NCBI GenBank assembly: GCA_947446865.1
Contig: CANFHX010000010.1
Coordinates: 1 to 64,000, forward strand
Origin: Flavobacteriaceae bacterium
GTDB lineage: Bacteria; Bacteroidota; Bacteroidia; Flavobacteriales; Flavobacteriaceae
Reading direction: 5' to 3'
Length of the DNA: 64,000 bases
Position 1 is the stretch's first letter; every line of letters starts with the position of its first letter. The notes beneath the pieces were generated by a model that worked only from the letters and a program-made list of their open reading frames with translations, ran no database searches and had not been told where the DNA came from. The translations under genes and the position numbers were made by a program. Of this stretch, positions 52,656 through 61,330 are shown one piece after another.

Positions 52656-53279
52656 ATGAGTTTAGTAAAACTAACAATTAAAGGAATATCCTACAGTCAA
52701 ACCCAAAATGGTGCCTATGCACTAATTTTGAACGAAGTAGATGGCGACCGAAAATTACCCATAGTAATTGGTGCTTTTGAAGCGCAATCTATTGCTATTG
52801 CTTTAGAAAAAGAAATAAAACCACCGCGTCCGTTAACCCACGATTTATTCAAAAGTTTTGCCGACCGATTTGATATTGTTATTAAACAAGTCATTATCCA
52901 CAAACTGGTTGATGGTGTTTTCTATTCGAGTATCATTTGCGAAAGAGACAAAATTGAAGAAATTATTGATGCCCGTACCTCCGATGCTATCGCATTAGCA
53001 CTCCGATTTCATGCACCAATATTCACCTACAAAAACATACTAGACAAAGCAGGAATTTATTTAAATGCAAACCCAATCGAATTGGAAGGACACAATCCAG
53101 AGGATGATGGAGTTCTATCGCCTCCTGAAACCTTCGGAATGGAAAGTGAAGAGAAAAAATCAGGCTATGCTAAGTTTAGTCTTATTGAATTACACGAACT
53201 TTTAGAAACTGCCGTTCAAGACGAAGATTACGAAAAAGCAGTCCGAATTAGAGATGAAATATCCAAGAGGGAATCGTAG
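52656..53279 (+). CDS. Bifunctional nuclease family protein (DUF151) with UVR motif
   Basis: The 207-residue protein has the DUF151 domain (1-135, ALILNEVDGDRKLPIVIGAF and EAQSIAIALEKEIKPPRPLTH) and a C-terminal UvrB/C-type coiled motif (about 170-205, ELHELLETAVQDEDYEKAVR). Plant and bacterial members have been described as DNA/RNA nucleases or stress regulators; the biochemical role here is inferred. Confidence 0.88.
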   Translation: MSLVKLTIKGISYSQTQNGAYALILNEVDGDRKLPIVIGAFEAQSIAIALEKEIKPPRPLTHDLFKSFADRFDIVIKQVIIHKLVDGVFYSSIICERDKIEEIIDARTSDAIALALRFHAPIFTYKNILDKAGIYLNANPIELEGHNPEDDGVLSPPETFGMESEEKKSGYAKFSLIELHELLETAVQDEDYEKAVRIRDEISKRES

Positions 53280-53283
53280 TAGA

Positions 53284-53400
53284 GTGATCAGTGTTCAGTG
53301 ATCAGTGTTCCGTTTTTTTTTAGTAAACAGTGTTCCGTTTTTTTAGTTTGCAGTAAAAACCTACAACCCACAACCTACAACCCACAACCTAAACAAGACC
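53284..53400. repeat. Word-repeat array before thyA
   Basis: GATCAGTGTTCAGTGATCAG words, T-rich runs and then CCTACAACCCACAACCTACA repeats fill the region from the previous stop to just before the thyA ATG at 53404. Confidence 0.8.
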
Positions 53401-53403
53401 AAA

Positions 53404-54228
53404 ATGAAACAATACCACGACTTAGTAAAACACGTTTTAGAAAACGGAACTCAAAAAGGCGACCGAACAGGAACCGGAACCAAAAGTGTATTTGGATACC
53501 AAATGCGTTTTGATTTAAGCGAAGGTTTCCCAATGGTGACCACCAAAAAGTTGCATCTAAAATCGATAATTTACGAATTGCTTTGGTTTTTAAAAGGGGA
53601 TATCAACATTACCTATTTAAAAGAAAATGGCGTAAACATTTGGAACGATTGGGCTAATGAAAATGGCGATTTAGGACCTGTTTACGGGCACCAATGGCGC
53701 AATTGGAATAGCGAAGAAATAGATCAAATCACCGAGTTGATTGACACCCTAAAAACCAATCCCAACAGCCGACGCATGTTAGTTTCTGCTTGGAATCCAT
53801 CGGTTTTACCAGACACCACTAAATCCTTTGCCGAGAATATTGCCAATGGCAAAGTTGCCTTACCTCCTTGTCATGCCTTTTTCCAGTTTTATGTTTCCGA
53901 AGGGAAATTATCTTGCCAATTGTACCAACGAAGTGCCGATATTTTCTTGGGAGTGCCTTTTAACATTGCTTCCTATGCCCTACTTACCATGATGATTGCA
54001 CAAGTTTGCAATCTAGAAGCAGGAGAATTCATTCACACCTTTGGCGATGCACACATTTACAACAACCATTTTGAACAACTAGAATTGCAACTTTCTCGCG
54101 ATTTAAAAACCCTTCCTAAAATGGTTTTAAATCCAAATATCAAAAACATTTTAGATTTTACTTTTGAAGATTTCACTTTAGAAGGTTACGACCCACATCC
54201 TCATATTAAAGGTGCAGTTGCCGTTTAA
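53404..54228 (+). CDS. thyA: Thymidylate synthase
   Basis: The 274-residue enzyme has the catalytic Cys in [13 protein letters not shown], the dUMP-phosphate-binding [15 protein letters not shown], the folate-binding [12 protein letters not shown] and the C-terminal AV. It methylates dUMP to dTMP using methylene-tetrahydrofolate. The folA gene 1.7 kb downstream regenerates tetrahydrofolate. Confidence 0.97.
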   Translation: MKQYHDLVKHVLENGTQKGDRTGTGTKSVFGYQMRFDLSEGFPMVTTKKLHLKSIIYELLWFLKGDINITYLKENGVNIWNDWANENGDLGPVYGHQWRNWNSEEIDQITELIDTLKTNPNSRRMLVSAWNPSVLPDTTKSFAENIANGKVALPPCHAFFQFYVSEGKLSCQLYQRSADIFLGVPFNIASYALLTMMIAQVCNLEAGEFIHTFGDAHIYNNHFEQLELQLSRDLKTLPKMVLNPNIKNILDFTFEDFTLEGYDPHPHIKGAVAV

Positions 54229-54240
54229 TTATCTTATTTT

Positions 54241-55182
54241 ATGAAGCAACTTCTACTTTTCGCATTACTTTTTTCAAAACTACTTTTTGCTCAAGAAAGT
54301 AACGACAAAATAATTTACTTAGATTCGGTTTGGAAAGAAACCACAAAAGACAATTACAACTATTACCGTGTAATTAAAGAATATAATCTGGCAAAAGAAG
54401 AATATGATTTTGAAGATTATTACAAATCTGGCAAAATTCAGATGAAAGGAAAATCAGAAACTAAGGATTATTTAAAAGAAACAGGAACGTTTACTTATTA
54501 TTTTGAAAACGGAACAACCAAAAAAACTGTTTCTTACGAGAAAGGAAAAGCAACCGGAAAGTACTCTGAATGGTATGAAAATGGTCAAAAATATATAGAA
54601 GGCGAATTTATTCTTGATGAAAAAAAACCAACCTCAGAACCTACCATTCAAAATTATTGGGATAAAAACAACAATCAAAAAGTAATTGATGGCAATGGTG
54701 ACTTTGAAGAAAATATAACCCAAGGCACTGCTTCTGGTAAAATAAAAAACGGGTTTAAAGACGGCATTTGGATTGGGCAAAATAAAATATCCGCCACTTC
54801 CTACACAGAAACTTATGAAAATGGAAAGTTAAAAGACGGCATAAGTAAAGATAAATTAAATATGGAATACCCGTATACCGAAGTCTTTTCGCAACCAAAA
54901 CCAAGAAAAGGTTTAGACCATTTTTACAAATACATTGCGAAAAATTTTAACATCCCAAAGAATGCAAGCAATATTAACGGAAGAATATTGTTGGGATTTG
55001 TTATTAATAAAGACGGCTCTATTGCCGATTTAAAAATAATAAAAAGCATCAATACCGAATTTGACGAAGAAGCCAAACGATTAATAAGTGCCTACCCCGA
55101 TTGGAGTCCTGGTGAATTTAGAGGAATAAAAGTTCGAACCTCTTATGTTATTCCATTAAAATTTGAAATTCCTTCGGAATAA
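54241..55182 (+). CDS. Energy transducer TonB-like protein with MORN-type repeats
   Basis: The 313-residue protein has a signal peptide (1-18, ...KLLFAQ), MORN-like repeats in the N-terminal half (YKSGKIQMKGKSET, GKYSEWYENGQKYIEGEF), and a TonB C-terminal domain at about 225-310 (ILLGFVINKDGSIADLKIIK, YPDWSPGEFRGIKV). Such proteins contact outer-membrane receptors in the periplasm; which receptor is unknown. It follows thyA by 12 nt. Confidence 0.8.
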   Translation: MKQLLLFALLFSKLLFAQESNDKIIYLDSVWKETTKDNYNYYRVIKEYNLAKEEYDFEDYYKSGKIQMKGKSETKDYLKETGTFTYYFENGTTKKTVSYEKGKATGKYSEWYENGQKYIEGEFILDEKKPTSEPTIQNYWDKNNNQKVIDGNGDFEENITQGTASGKIKNGFKDGIWIGQNKISATSYTETYENGKLKDGISKDKLNMEYPYTEVFSQPKPRKGLDHFYKYIAKNFNIPKNASNINGRILLGFVINKDGSIADLKIIKSINTEFDEEAKRLISAYPDWSPGEFRGIKVRTSYVIPLKFEIPSE

Positions 55183-55220
55183 AAAATCCGCTTGACAAAC
55201 GAATTGCCCAACGGATTTTT
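55182..55220 (+). terminator. Terminator after the TonB-like gene
   Basis: AAAAATCCG / CGGATTTTT forms a 9-bp outer stem with a short inner pairing. It lies directly at the stop codon. Confidence 0.75.
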
Positions 55221-55513
55221 AACAAACAAACTAAAAACCTAAACTTTTAAAACACTATTTTCAACATTTGCTACTTTAGTAGCAACACCAAAAGACACTA
55301 TGTTGATTATTTTTTTAACAGCCTTAACTATTTCATTTATAGATTACTGAAGCAAAGAAAAGCAATTAAACATTAGGTTTTACAAGGGCTATACAGTTTT
55401 ACCAAATTATTAAAATGGCACCCTTAAAAAAATTGTATTGCCAAATAATGGGATTTATTTTATCAAATGAAAATAAGAAAACGTTTTCTTAATGGATTTT
55501 ACACAAAACTTAA
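55221..55513. other. Gap without gene between TonB-like gene and 2TM gene
   Basis: The 382-nt gap from 55183 to 55564 holds the terminator above, a near-palindrome TTGCTACT-TT-AGTAGCAA at 55268-55285, AT-rich sequence and, at its end, a promoter. A 16-codon hydrophobic ORF at 55300-55350 is too short to support. Confidence 0.6.
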
Positions 55514-55545
55514 TTTGGAATTTAATCCGTAAATTCGTATCTTTA
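55514..55545 (+). promoter_or_regulatory. Promoter of the 2TM-folA operon
   Basis: TTTG (55514-55517), a 20-nt spacer and TATCTTTA (55538-55545), one base from TAnnTTTG, form a good -33/-7 pair. Transcription would start near 55550. Confidence 0.7.
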
Positions 55546-55564
55546 AATTCAAATTTTTCTAATT

Positions 55565-55900
55565 ATGGATTACAACCAACACGAAATCTACGAATATGCA
55601 CGAAAAAGAATAAGACAAAAAAAAGGTCTTTACTTTCATTTTGTCTTATTTCTTTTAGGTAGCATCTTTTTATTTATTGCTAATAAATGGATAGGCATAA
55701 GCGAACCAAATAATTGGTATATTTGGGCCATTACTTCTTGGCTGTTTGTATTTATTTTGCATTTTATTAAAGTTTTCATTACGGATAGTTTCATGAATAA
55801 AAATTGGGAACGCGAACAAATCAATAGATTAATGACAACCCAAGAGAAAAAAATTGAACAACTTAAAAACGAAGTGGAAAACCAAAAAACAATAGAATGA
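55565..55900 (+). CDS. 2TM domain-containing protein
   Basis: The 111-residue protein has two transmembrane helices (about 20-38 and 50-70) in the 2TM family pattern (YARKRIRQKKGLYFHFVLFL, NNWYIWAITSWLFVF) and a cytoplasmic helical C-terminus. Function is unknown. Its stop overlaps folA by 4 nt (ATGA), so the two are coupled. Confidence 0.82.
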   Translation: MDYNQHEIYEYARKRIRQKKGLYFHFVLFLLGSIFLFIANKWIGISEPNNWYIWAITSWLFVFILHFIKVFITDSFMNKNWEREQINRLMTTQEKKIEQLKNEVENQKTIE

Positions 55901-56379
55901 TTACTCTTATTGCTGCAGCAGCCGAAAACAATGCCCTTGGAAAAGACAACCAATTACTTTGGCATCTTCCCGAAGATTTTAAACGATTCAAACAAATTAC
56001 TTCTGGACATTATATCATCATGGGCAGAAAAACTTTTGAAAGTTTTCCAAAACCATTACCTAACCGAACTCACGTTATTATTACGCGTCAAAAGGACTAC
56101 CTAACCGAAGGTTGTATCATAGTGCATTCTTTGGAAGAAGCAATTGCAATTTCTCCTAAAAACGAAGAAGTATTTGTTATTGGTGGCGCCGAAATTTACA
56201 CCCAATCTATTGTATCCGCAGATAAAATTGAACTTACACGTGTACACAATAGCCTAGAAGCAGATGCTTATTTTCCTGCTATCGATTTAACCCAGTGGAA
56301 ATTAGTTTTTGAAGAGCAACACTACAAAGATGAAAAGCACGATTACGACTATACTTTTGAGACGTATTTGAAAAAATAA
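55897..56379 (+). CDS. folA: Dihydrofolate reductase
   Basis: The 160-residue enzyme begins MITLIAAAAENNALGKDNQL and contains LLWHLPEDFKRFK, IIMGRKTFESFPKPLPNRTH and VFVIGGAEIYTQ motifs, with the usual substrate- and NADPH-binding residues. It reduces dihydrofolate to tetrahydrofolate, which thyA oxidises. The overlap with the 2TM gene shows one transcript. Confidence 0.96.
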   Translation: MITLIAAAAENNALGKDNQLLWHLPEDFKRFKQITSGHYIIMGRKTFESFPKPLPNRTHVIITRQKDYLTEGCIIVHSLEEAIAISPKNEEVFVIGGAEIYTQSIVSADKIELTRVHNSLEADAYFPAIDLTQWKLVFEEQHYKDEKHDYDYTFETYLKK

Positions 56380-56456
56380 AAAAATCTGGAATCCTATATT
56401 CTATAACGTATTTTAATTTAGGTTTTGTTTATTGGGATTTCAATTTTTATTATTTG

Positions 56457-56464
56457 TACTTTTG
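56457..56464 (+). promoter_or_regulatory. -7 promoter element for ubiE
   Basis: TACTTTTG matches TAnnTTTG exactly, 23 nt before the ubiE ATG. Confidence 0.65.
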
Positions 56465-56487
56465 CGCGATAAAAATTACTAGCAAAA

Positions 56488-57219
56488 ATGTCTAAAAACG
56501 TCACTCCATATAAAGATTCTACTTTAGGAAAAAAAGAACAAGTAACCCAAATGTTTGATGCTATTTCCGGAAATTACGATGGTTTAAACCGTGTGATCTC
56601 TTTTGGAATTGATATAAAATGGCGTAAAAAAGTACTGCAATTAGTTACTGCGAAAAATCCAGAAAACATTTTAGACATTGCTACAGGAACTGGTGATTTG
56701 GCAATTTTAATGGCAAAAACCAATGCGAAAAACATTATAGGTTTGGATATTTCGGCAGGAATGTTAGAAGTTGGAATAAAAAAAATTGCCGAAAAAAAAT
56801 TAGATCACATTATTGATATGGTGATTGGCGATAGCGAAAATATGCCATTTCCTGACAATCATTTTGATGCCATCACGGTTTCTTTTGGGATTCGTAATTT
56901 TGAAACGTTAGACAAAGGCCTTGCTGAAATACTTCGAGTACTGAAACCAAACGGAATTTTTGTGATTTTAGAAACATCGGTTCCTGAGAAAACACCATTT
57001 AAACAAGGGTATCGTTTTTATACTAAAAATATTTTACCTATCATTGGTAAACTTTTCTCGAAAGACAATGTTGCGTATGGTTATTTATCCGAATCGGCGT
57101 CTGTTTTTCCTTATGGAGAAAAGTTAAACAATATTTTACGAAAAATTGGGTTTATAGATGTAGTAGCAATGCCACAAACTTTTGGAGTGGCAACTATCTA
57201 TTCGGCAACCAAAAAGTAA
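56488..57219 (+). CDS. ubiE: Demethylmenaquinone/ubiquinone methyltransferase
   Basis: The 243-residue SAM methyltransferase has motif I (ILDIATGTGDLAILMA), VSFGIRNFETLDKGL and LKPNGIFVILETSVPE. In a flavobacterium using menaquinone it would act mainly as the demethylmenaquinone methyltransferase (MenG role). It precedes porT by 36 nt, a common flavobacterial order. Confidence 0.94.
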   Translation: MSKNVTPYKDSTLGKKEQVTQMFDAISGNYDGLNRVISFGIDIKWRKKVLQLVTAKNPENILDIATGTGDLAILMAKTNAKNIIGLDISAGMLEVGIKKIAEKKLDHIIDMVIGDSENMPFPDNHFDAITVSFGIRNFETLDKGLAEILRVLKPNGIFVILETSVPEKTPFKQGYRFYTKNILPIIGKLFSKDNVAYGYLSESASVFPYGEKLNNILRKIGFIDVVAMPQTFGVATIYSATKK

Positions 57220-57255
57220 TACCCACTAATCTTCACGATTAGAAATGCAGCATTT

Positions 57256-57960
57256 ATGAAGAAACTATTTTATTTTTTCCTACTCCTATTAAGTTTGTCT
57301 AGTCCGGCACAGACCACAGGTATTTTCTCCAAAAATCCGATTATTAATTTAGAAAACTTTGATAAACAACGCGTTTATTTTGGTTATTTCCTTGGATTTA
57401 ACACCTACGATTTTAAAATTGATTATTTAAATACTCCCAATAAAGACATTGAGGTAACTAGCACTACCGGTTTTAATGTAGGGGTTGTAGCAGATCTTCG
57501 TTTGCAAGAATATATCAACTTACGTTTTGAACCAGGATTGTATTATGCCCAACGAAACTTAACTTATAGCGGCTTTACTAGACAAATAGATGCTAATAGA
57601 GAAATTCGTTCCACTTTTATTGATTTCCCATTATTGTTAAAATTTTCTTCTAAACGAGTTGGAAACGTAAGACCGTATTTAGTAGGAGGTGTTTCGGCAA
57701 CCTTGAATTTAGCGAGTAATTCTAAATCTGTTGATGATAATTACCAACAAAAATTCCGTTTAAAACCATGGACACAAAATTACGAAATTGGTTTTGGAGT
57801 TGATTTATATTTAGAATATTTCAAATTTTCTCCATCCATAAGAGGTGTTTTTGGATTAAATGACGAATTAATTCGGGACAACAATCCAGACAGTCCTTGG
57901 ACAAGTAACATTGCAGCAATGAAATCTAGAGGGGTTTTTGTAAACTTTACCTTCCACTAA
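57256..57960 (+). CDS. porT: PorT family outer-membrane protein of the type IX secretion system
   Basis: The 234-residue protein has a signal peptide (1-18, ...SLSSPAQ) and an eight-stranded beta-barrel pattern (YFGYFLGFNTYDFKIDYL, INLRFEPGLYYAQRNLTY, FVNFTFH at the end). It matches PorT/SprT, needed for type IX secretion and gliding in flavobacteria. It lies after ubiE, as in related genomes. The 3' end overlaps the convergent methyltransferase gene by 4 nt. Confidence 0.88.
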   Translation: MKKLFYFFLLLLSLSSPAQTTGIFSKNPIINLENFDKQRVYFGYFLGFNTYDFKIDYLNTPNKDIEVTSTTGFNVGVVADLRLQEYINLRFEPGLYYAQRNLTYSGFTRQIDANREIRSTFIDFPLLLKFSSKRVGNVRPYLVGGVSATLNLASNSKSVDDNYQQKFRLKPWTQNYEIGFGVDLYLEYFKFSPSIRGVFGLNDELIRDNNPDSPWTSNIAAMKSRGVFVNFTFH

Positions 57961-58688
57961 GAAGTAGCCCTTTTAAACTCGCTCAAAAATATTGCTGTTG
58001 CTGTAGCCACATTCAAACTTTCGGTTTGTTGTAAAGTTCCAAAACGAGGTATTGCCAATCTATTGGAAACTAGTTTTTCTATAGTTTCAGATATACCATT
58101 CGCTTCATTTCCTAAAACTAAAATCCCTTCCTGCGGAAGATTTTCTTTATACACATTTTTACCATCCATAAAAGTTCCAAAAACAGGAATGGATCCATTT
58201 TGAAGTTGCTTTTCTAAATCGATATACGAAACCGCAACTCGAGCAATGGAGCCCATAGTAGCCTGCACCACTTTTGGATTATAGACATCTACTGTTTGCT
58301 CGTTACACCAAAGTTGCTCCACGCCAAACCAATCGCACAATCGAATAATAGTGCCAAGATTTCCAGGATCTCGAATACTATCTAGAGCAACAACCAATCC
58401 TTTAACAACTGGTGGTTTGGCATCAGGAATTTTGAATAATGCCAAGCAATTATTTGGAGTTGCCAAGCAGGAGATTTTCTTTAATTCTGCCTCGGTAATT
58501 AGTGTTTTCTGAGAACTATTTACAGCATCCAAAATAGGCTCGGTAACAAATAAATGTTCCAAAACAAAGTTAGAATCGAGCAGTTCTTGAATAACTTTTA
58601 CTCCTTCAGCAAGAAATAATTTATGTTGCTGACGAAATTTTTTTTGTTGTAAACTAGTAATTAGTTTAATTTGGTTTTTACTAACCAT
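57957..58688 (-). CDS. TrmH-family RNA 2'-O-methyltransferase (SpoU type)
   Basis: The ATG at 58688 (MVSKNQIKLITSLQQKKFRQ) is chosen; the upstream extension has no family similarity. The 243-residue protein has an N-terminal substrate-binding domain (LAEGVKVIQELL) and the knotted SPOUT domain with VVALDSIRDPGNLGTIIR, LVLGNEANGISE and IPRFGTLQQTESLNVATATA. It methylates 2'-OH groups of rRNA or tRNA. Confidence 0.92.
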   Translation of the reverse strand: MVSKNQIKLITSLQQKKFRQQHKLFLAEGVKVIQELLDSNFVLEHLFVTEPILDAVNSSQKTLITEAELKKISCLATPNNCLALFKIPDAKPPVVKGLVVALDSIRDPGNLGTIIRLCDWFGVEQLWCNEQTVDVYNPKVVQATMGSIARVAVSYIDLEKQLQNGSIPVFGTFMDGKNVYKENLPQEGILVLGNEANGISETIEKLVSNRLAIPRFGTLQQTESLNVATATAIFLSEFKRATS

Positions 58689-58697
58689 AAAAAAATG

Positions 58698-58705
58698 TAC
58701 TTTTG
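58698..58705 (+). promoter_or_regulatory. -7 promoter element for the TamL-like gene
   Basis: TACTTTTG matches TAnnTTTG exactly. Transcription would start near 58710, only a few bases before the TTG codons that could start the gene. Confidence 0.65.
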
Positions 58706-58713
58706 AATTAAAT

Positions 58714-61281
58714 TTGCATCTCTTGAAAAAACACCTTACAAAAATATCATTAATTATTTTAACAGCACTTATTATTGTTGCGTGTAATACAACAAGACGT
58801 GTTCCTGATGGGAAACAGCTATTAATGAAAAATGAAATTTCTATTGATAGCAAAGCAACTAAAGAAGAAGATGTATTTTTTCAATTGTATCAAAAACCCA
58901 ATAGCGCTATACTTGGCTACCGTTTACGATTGAATTTATTCAATTTAGCAAAACGAAATGCAGATACTTCCTATGCAAAATGGCTAAAAAGAAAACCCAA
59001 CCGTGAAGCGAATCTAGCAAAATTACTTTCCCAAAAACAAGTAGACCGTCTCGGAAAATCATTTATAGTTTCGGGTTGGAGTGATTTTTTAATGAAAACC
59101 GGAGAAGCTCCTGTTCTTTTTGACTCCATTAGCACCCAAAAATCGCTAAAAAGATTAGAATCTTATTATTACAACAAAGGGTATTTTGACGTAAAAGCAC
59201 GATTTACCAGAGACACTTTGACAGTTAAAAAAACCAATGTTAAATATAACATTGCACTTAATAAAGCCTATCTTATAGATAGCATCCGAACTTCCATTGC
59301 AACTCCAGCGTTAGATTCTTTATTTAAAATTAAAATTGCGAATTCTTTTATCAAAAACAATAATCAATATACTACAGCTAATCTAGACGAAGAACGCAAT
59401 CGAATCACTACCGAATTCCGTAATAATGGCGCCTATCTTTTTCAGCAAAATTATATTTCCTATTCGCTAGACACAATTAATACCAAGAAAAAAGTAAATG
59501 TAAAATTGATTGTAAAAGATTATTCTTACAGAGAAAACGATTCTACTAAATCGGCTCCTTTCAATTTGTATAAGATTAGTAAAGTTTCCATTTTTACTGA
59601 TCGTGCAGCCAATAAAGCAGAAGCACCTATAAAAGATAGTTTACAGTATAAAGATTTTATTTTGTATAGTGAAAACAAATTAAAATACCGCCCGAAAGCA
59701 ATAACAGATGCTGTTTTTATTACTAAAGGAAGTCTTTTTTCGGATAACAACACTGTTCTAACTACCAAATATTTAAGTAATCTTAAGGTTTTTAATTATC
59801 CCACAATTGAATACAAAATTGACCCTAAAGACAACAAATCCTTATTGGCAAATATTTATTTAAAACCTCGTGATAAATTCAGTTTTGGATATTCTGCCGA
59901 TTTTATACATTCTAACATTCAAGATTTCGGGATTTCGGGAAATACCTCACTTGGAATTCGAAATGTCTTTAATGGCGCTGAGACTTTTCAAATTGGATTT
60001 AGAGGAAACGTTGGGGCTTCTAAAGATTTAGCCAATCCTAACAACAACTTCTTTAACATTTCAGAAATTGGGGTAGATGCCAAATTAAGTTTTCCAAGAA
60101 TCTTTTTCCTGTTTAATACAGACAAAATCATACCTAAAAGCATGATTCCTTCCTCCATATTTAGCGTTGGTTTTGCTAAACAACGAAATATTGGATTGGA
60201 TAAACAAAATTTCACGAGCTCTTTTTCTTACAATTGGACACCAAAGAAAAACACGACTTTTCGATTGGATATTTTCAACATTCAATACGTTAAAAATGTA
60301 AATGTGGGAAACTATTTTAATATTTACCAATCGTCTTATAACGCTCTTGATGCTATTGCAAATAACTACAGCGGCTCGGTTAGTCCTAATTACTTTTCTG
60401 GCGACACCCATCAATTAGTAATTGAAAGCGGCACCACTGGTTTTACAAATGATGCCCTTGCAAATCCGACTTCCCTTCCTATCACCGAAAATGACTTAAA
60501 AACCATTCGAAGCATTGAAGAACGAAGAAAAAGATTAACCGAAAATAATTTAATTTTTGCAACAAGCATCAGTTTTTCTAAAACTACCAAAAAAGATTTA
60601 TATGATAATTCTTTTCATGCTTACAAAACAAAGTTTGAATCAGCAGGCAATTTTCTGTCTATCCTAGCTAGAGCTTCTAAACAATTAGACAATCAAGGCG
60701 GTGCAAACACCTTATTTCAAGTGGAATATTCGCAATATTTAAAAGGAGAATTTGAGTATGTAAAACATTGGCCTCTTTCTGGAAAAAGAGTCTTTGCTAT
60801 TCGAAGTTTTGCTGGTTTAGCGGTTCCTTATGGGAATTCTAAAAGTATTCCGTTCTCCCGAAGTTACTTTTCTGGAGGATCCAATGACATTAGAGCATGG
60901 CAACCTTATAGTTTAGGACCTGGCCGAAGTGGCGGACTGAATGACTTTAACGAGGCTAACCTAAAAATAACCTTGAGTGCTGAACTACGGTTTAACATTC
61001 TAGGAAAATTTAACGGAGCCCTTTTTGCAGATGCTGGAAATATTTGGAATGTTTTAGACAACGTAACCGATGAAGCGTATACCTTTAACGGATTTCAATC
61101 TATAAAAACCTTTGCAATAGGCACTGGAACAGGTATTCGATACGACCAAGGGCTATTTGTAGTTCGATTTGATATCGGATTTAAAACCTATAATCCTGCT
61201 AAATTAGAAAATGAAAAATGGATGAAAGAGATAAATTTATCCAAATCGGTATTAAATATTGGTATAAATTATCCGTTCTAA
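58714..61281 (+). CDS. BamA/TamA-superfamily outer-membrane lipoprotein (TamL-like)
   Basis: The protein has a lipobox (LIIVAC) followed by NTTRRVPDGKQLLMKNEI, the usual start of TamL-type proteins. It contains POTRA-like repeats (about 140-360, GYFDVKARFTRDTLTV) and a C-terminal Bac_surface_Ag barrel (about 400-855, ending VLNIGINYPF). It would help insert or translocate proteins at the outer membrane. No ATG is in frame; TTG at 58714 or at 58723 is the start, the latter beginning directly with the signal peptide. The -7 element at 58698-58705 implies a leader of 4 to 13 nt. Confidence 0.87.
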   Translation: MHLLKKHLTKISLIILTALIIVACNTTRRVPDGKQLLMKNEISIDSKATKEEDVFFQLYQKPNSAILGYRLRLNLFNLAKRNADTSYAKWLKRKPNREANLAKLLSQKQVDRLGKSFIVSGWSDFLMKTGEAPVLFDSISTQKSLKRLESYYYNKGYFDVKARFTRDTLTVKKTNVKYNIALNKAYLIDSIRTSIATPALDSLFKIKIANSFIKNNNQYTTANLDEERNRITTEFRNNGAYLFQQNYISYSLDTINTKKKVNVKLIVKDYSYRENDSTKSAPFNLYKISKVSIFTDRAANKAEAPIKDSLQYKDFILYSENKLKYRPKAITDAVFITKGSLFSDNNTVLTTKYLSNLKVFNYPTIEYKIDPKDNKSLLANIYLKPRDKFSFGYSADFIHSNIQDFGISGNTSLGIRNVFNGAETFQIGFRGNVGASKDLANPNNNFFNISEIGVDAKLSFPRIFFLFNTDKIIPKSMIPSSIFSVGFAKQRNIGLDKQNFTSSFSYNWTPKKNTTFRLDIFNIQYVKNVNVGNYFNIYQSSYNALDAIANNYSGSVSPNYFSGDTHQLVIESGTTGFTNDALANPTSLPITENDLKTIRSIEERRKRLTENNLIFATSISFSKTTKKDLYDNSFHAYKTKFESAGNFLSILARASKQLDNQGGANTLFQVEYSQYLKGEFEYVKHWPLSGKRVFAIRSFAGLAVPYGNSKSIPFSRSYFSGGSNDIRAWQPYSLGPGRSGGLNDFNEANLKITLSAELRFNILGKFNGALFADAGNIWNVLDNVTDEAYTFNGFQSIKTFAIGTGTGIRYDQGLFVVRFDIGFKTYNPAKLENEKWMKEINLSKSVLNIGINYPF

Positions 61282-61294
61282 TTTTAGAAATTAT

Positions 61295-61302
61295 TACTTT
61301 TG
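61295..61302 (+). promoter_or_regulatory. -7 promoter element for fbaA
   Basis: TACTTTTG matches TAnnTTTG exactly, 28 nt before the fbaA ATG. Confidence 0.65.
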
Positions 61303-61330
61303 TAAACTTAATTAAAAATCATAATACAAG

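Noticed and set aside
55300..55350. 16-codon hydrophobic ORF in the gap before the 2TM gene
   Set aside because: Too short and without promoter, RBS or conservation evidence.
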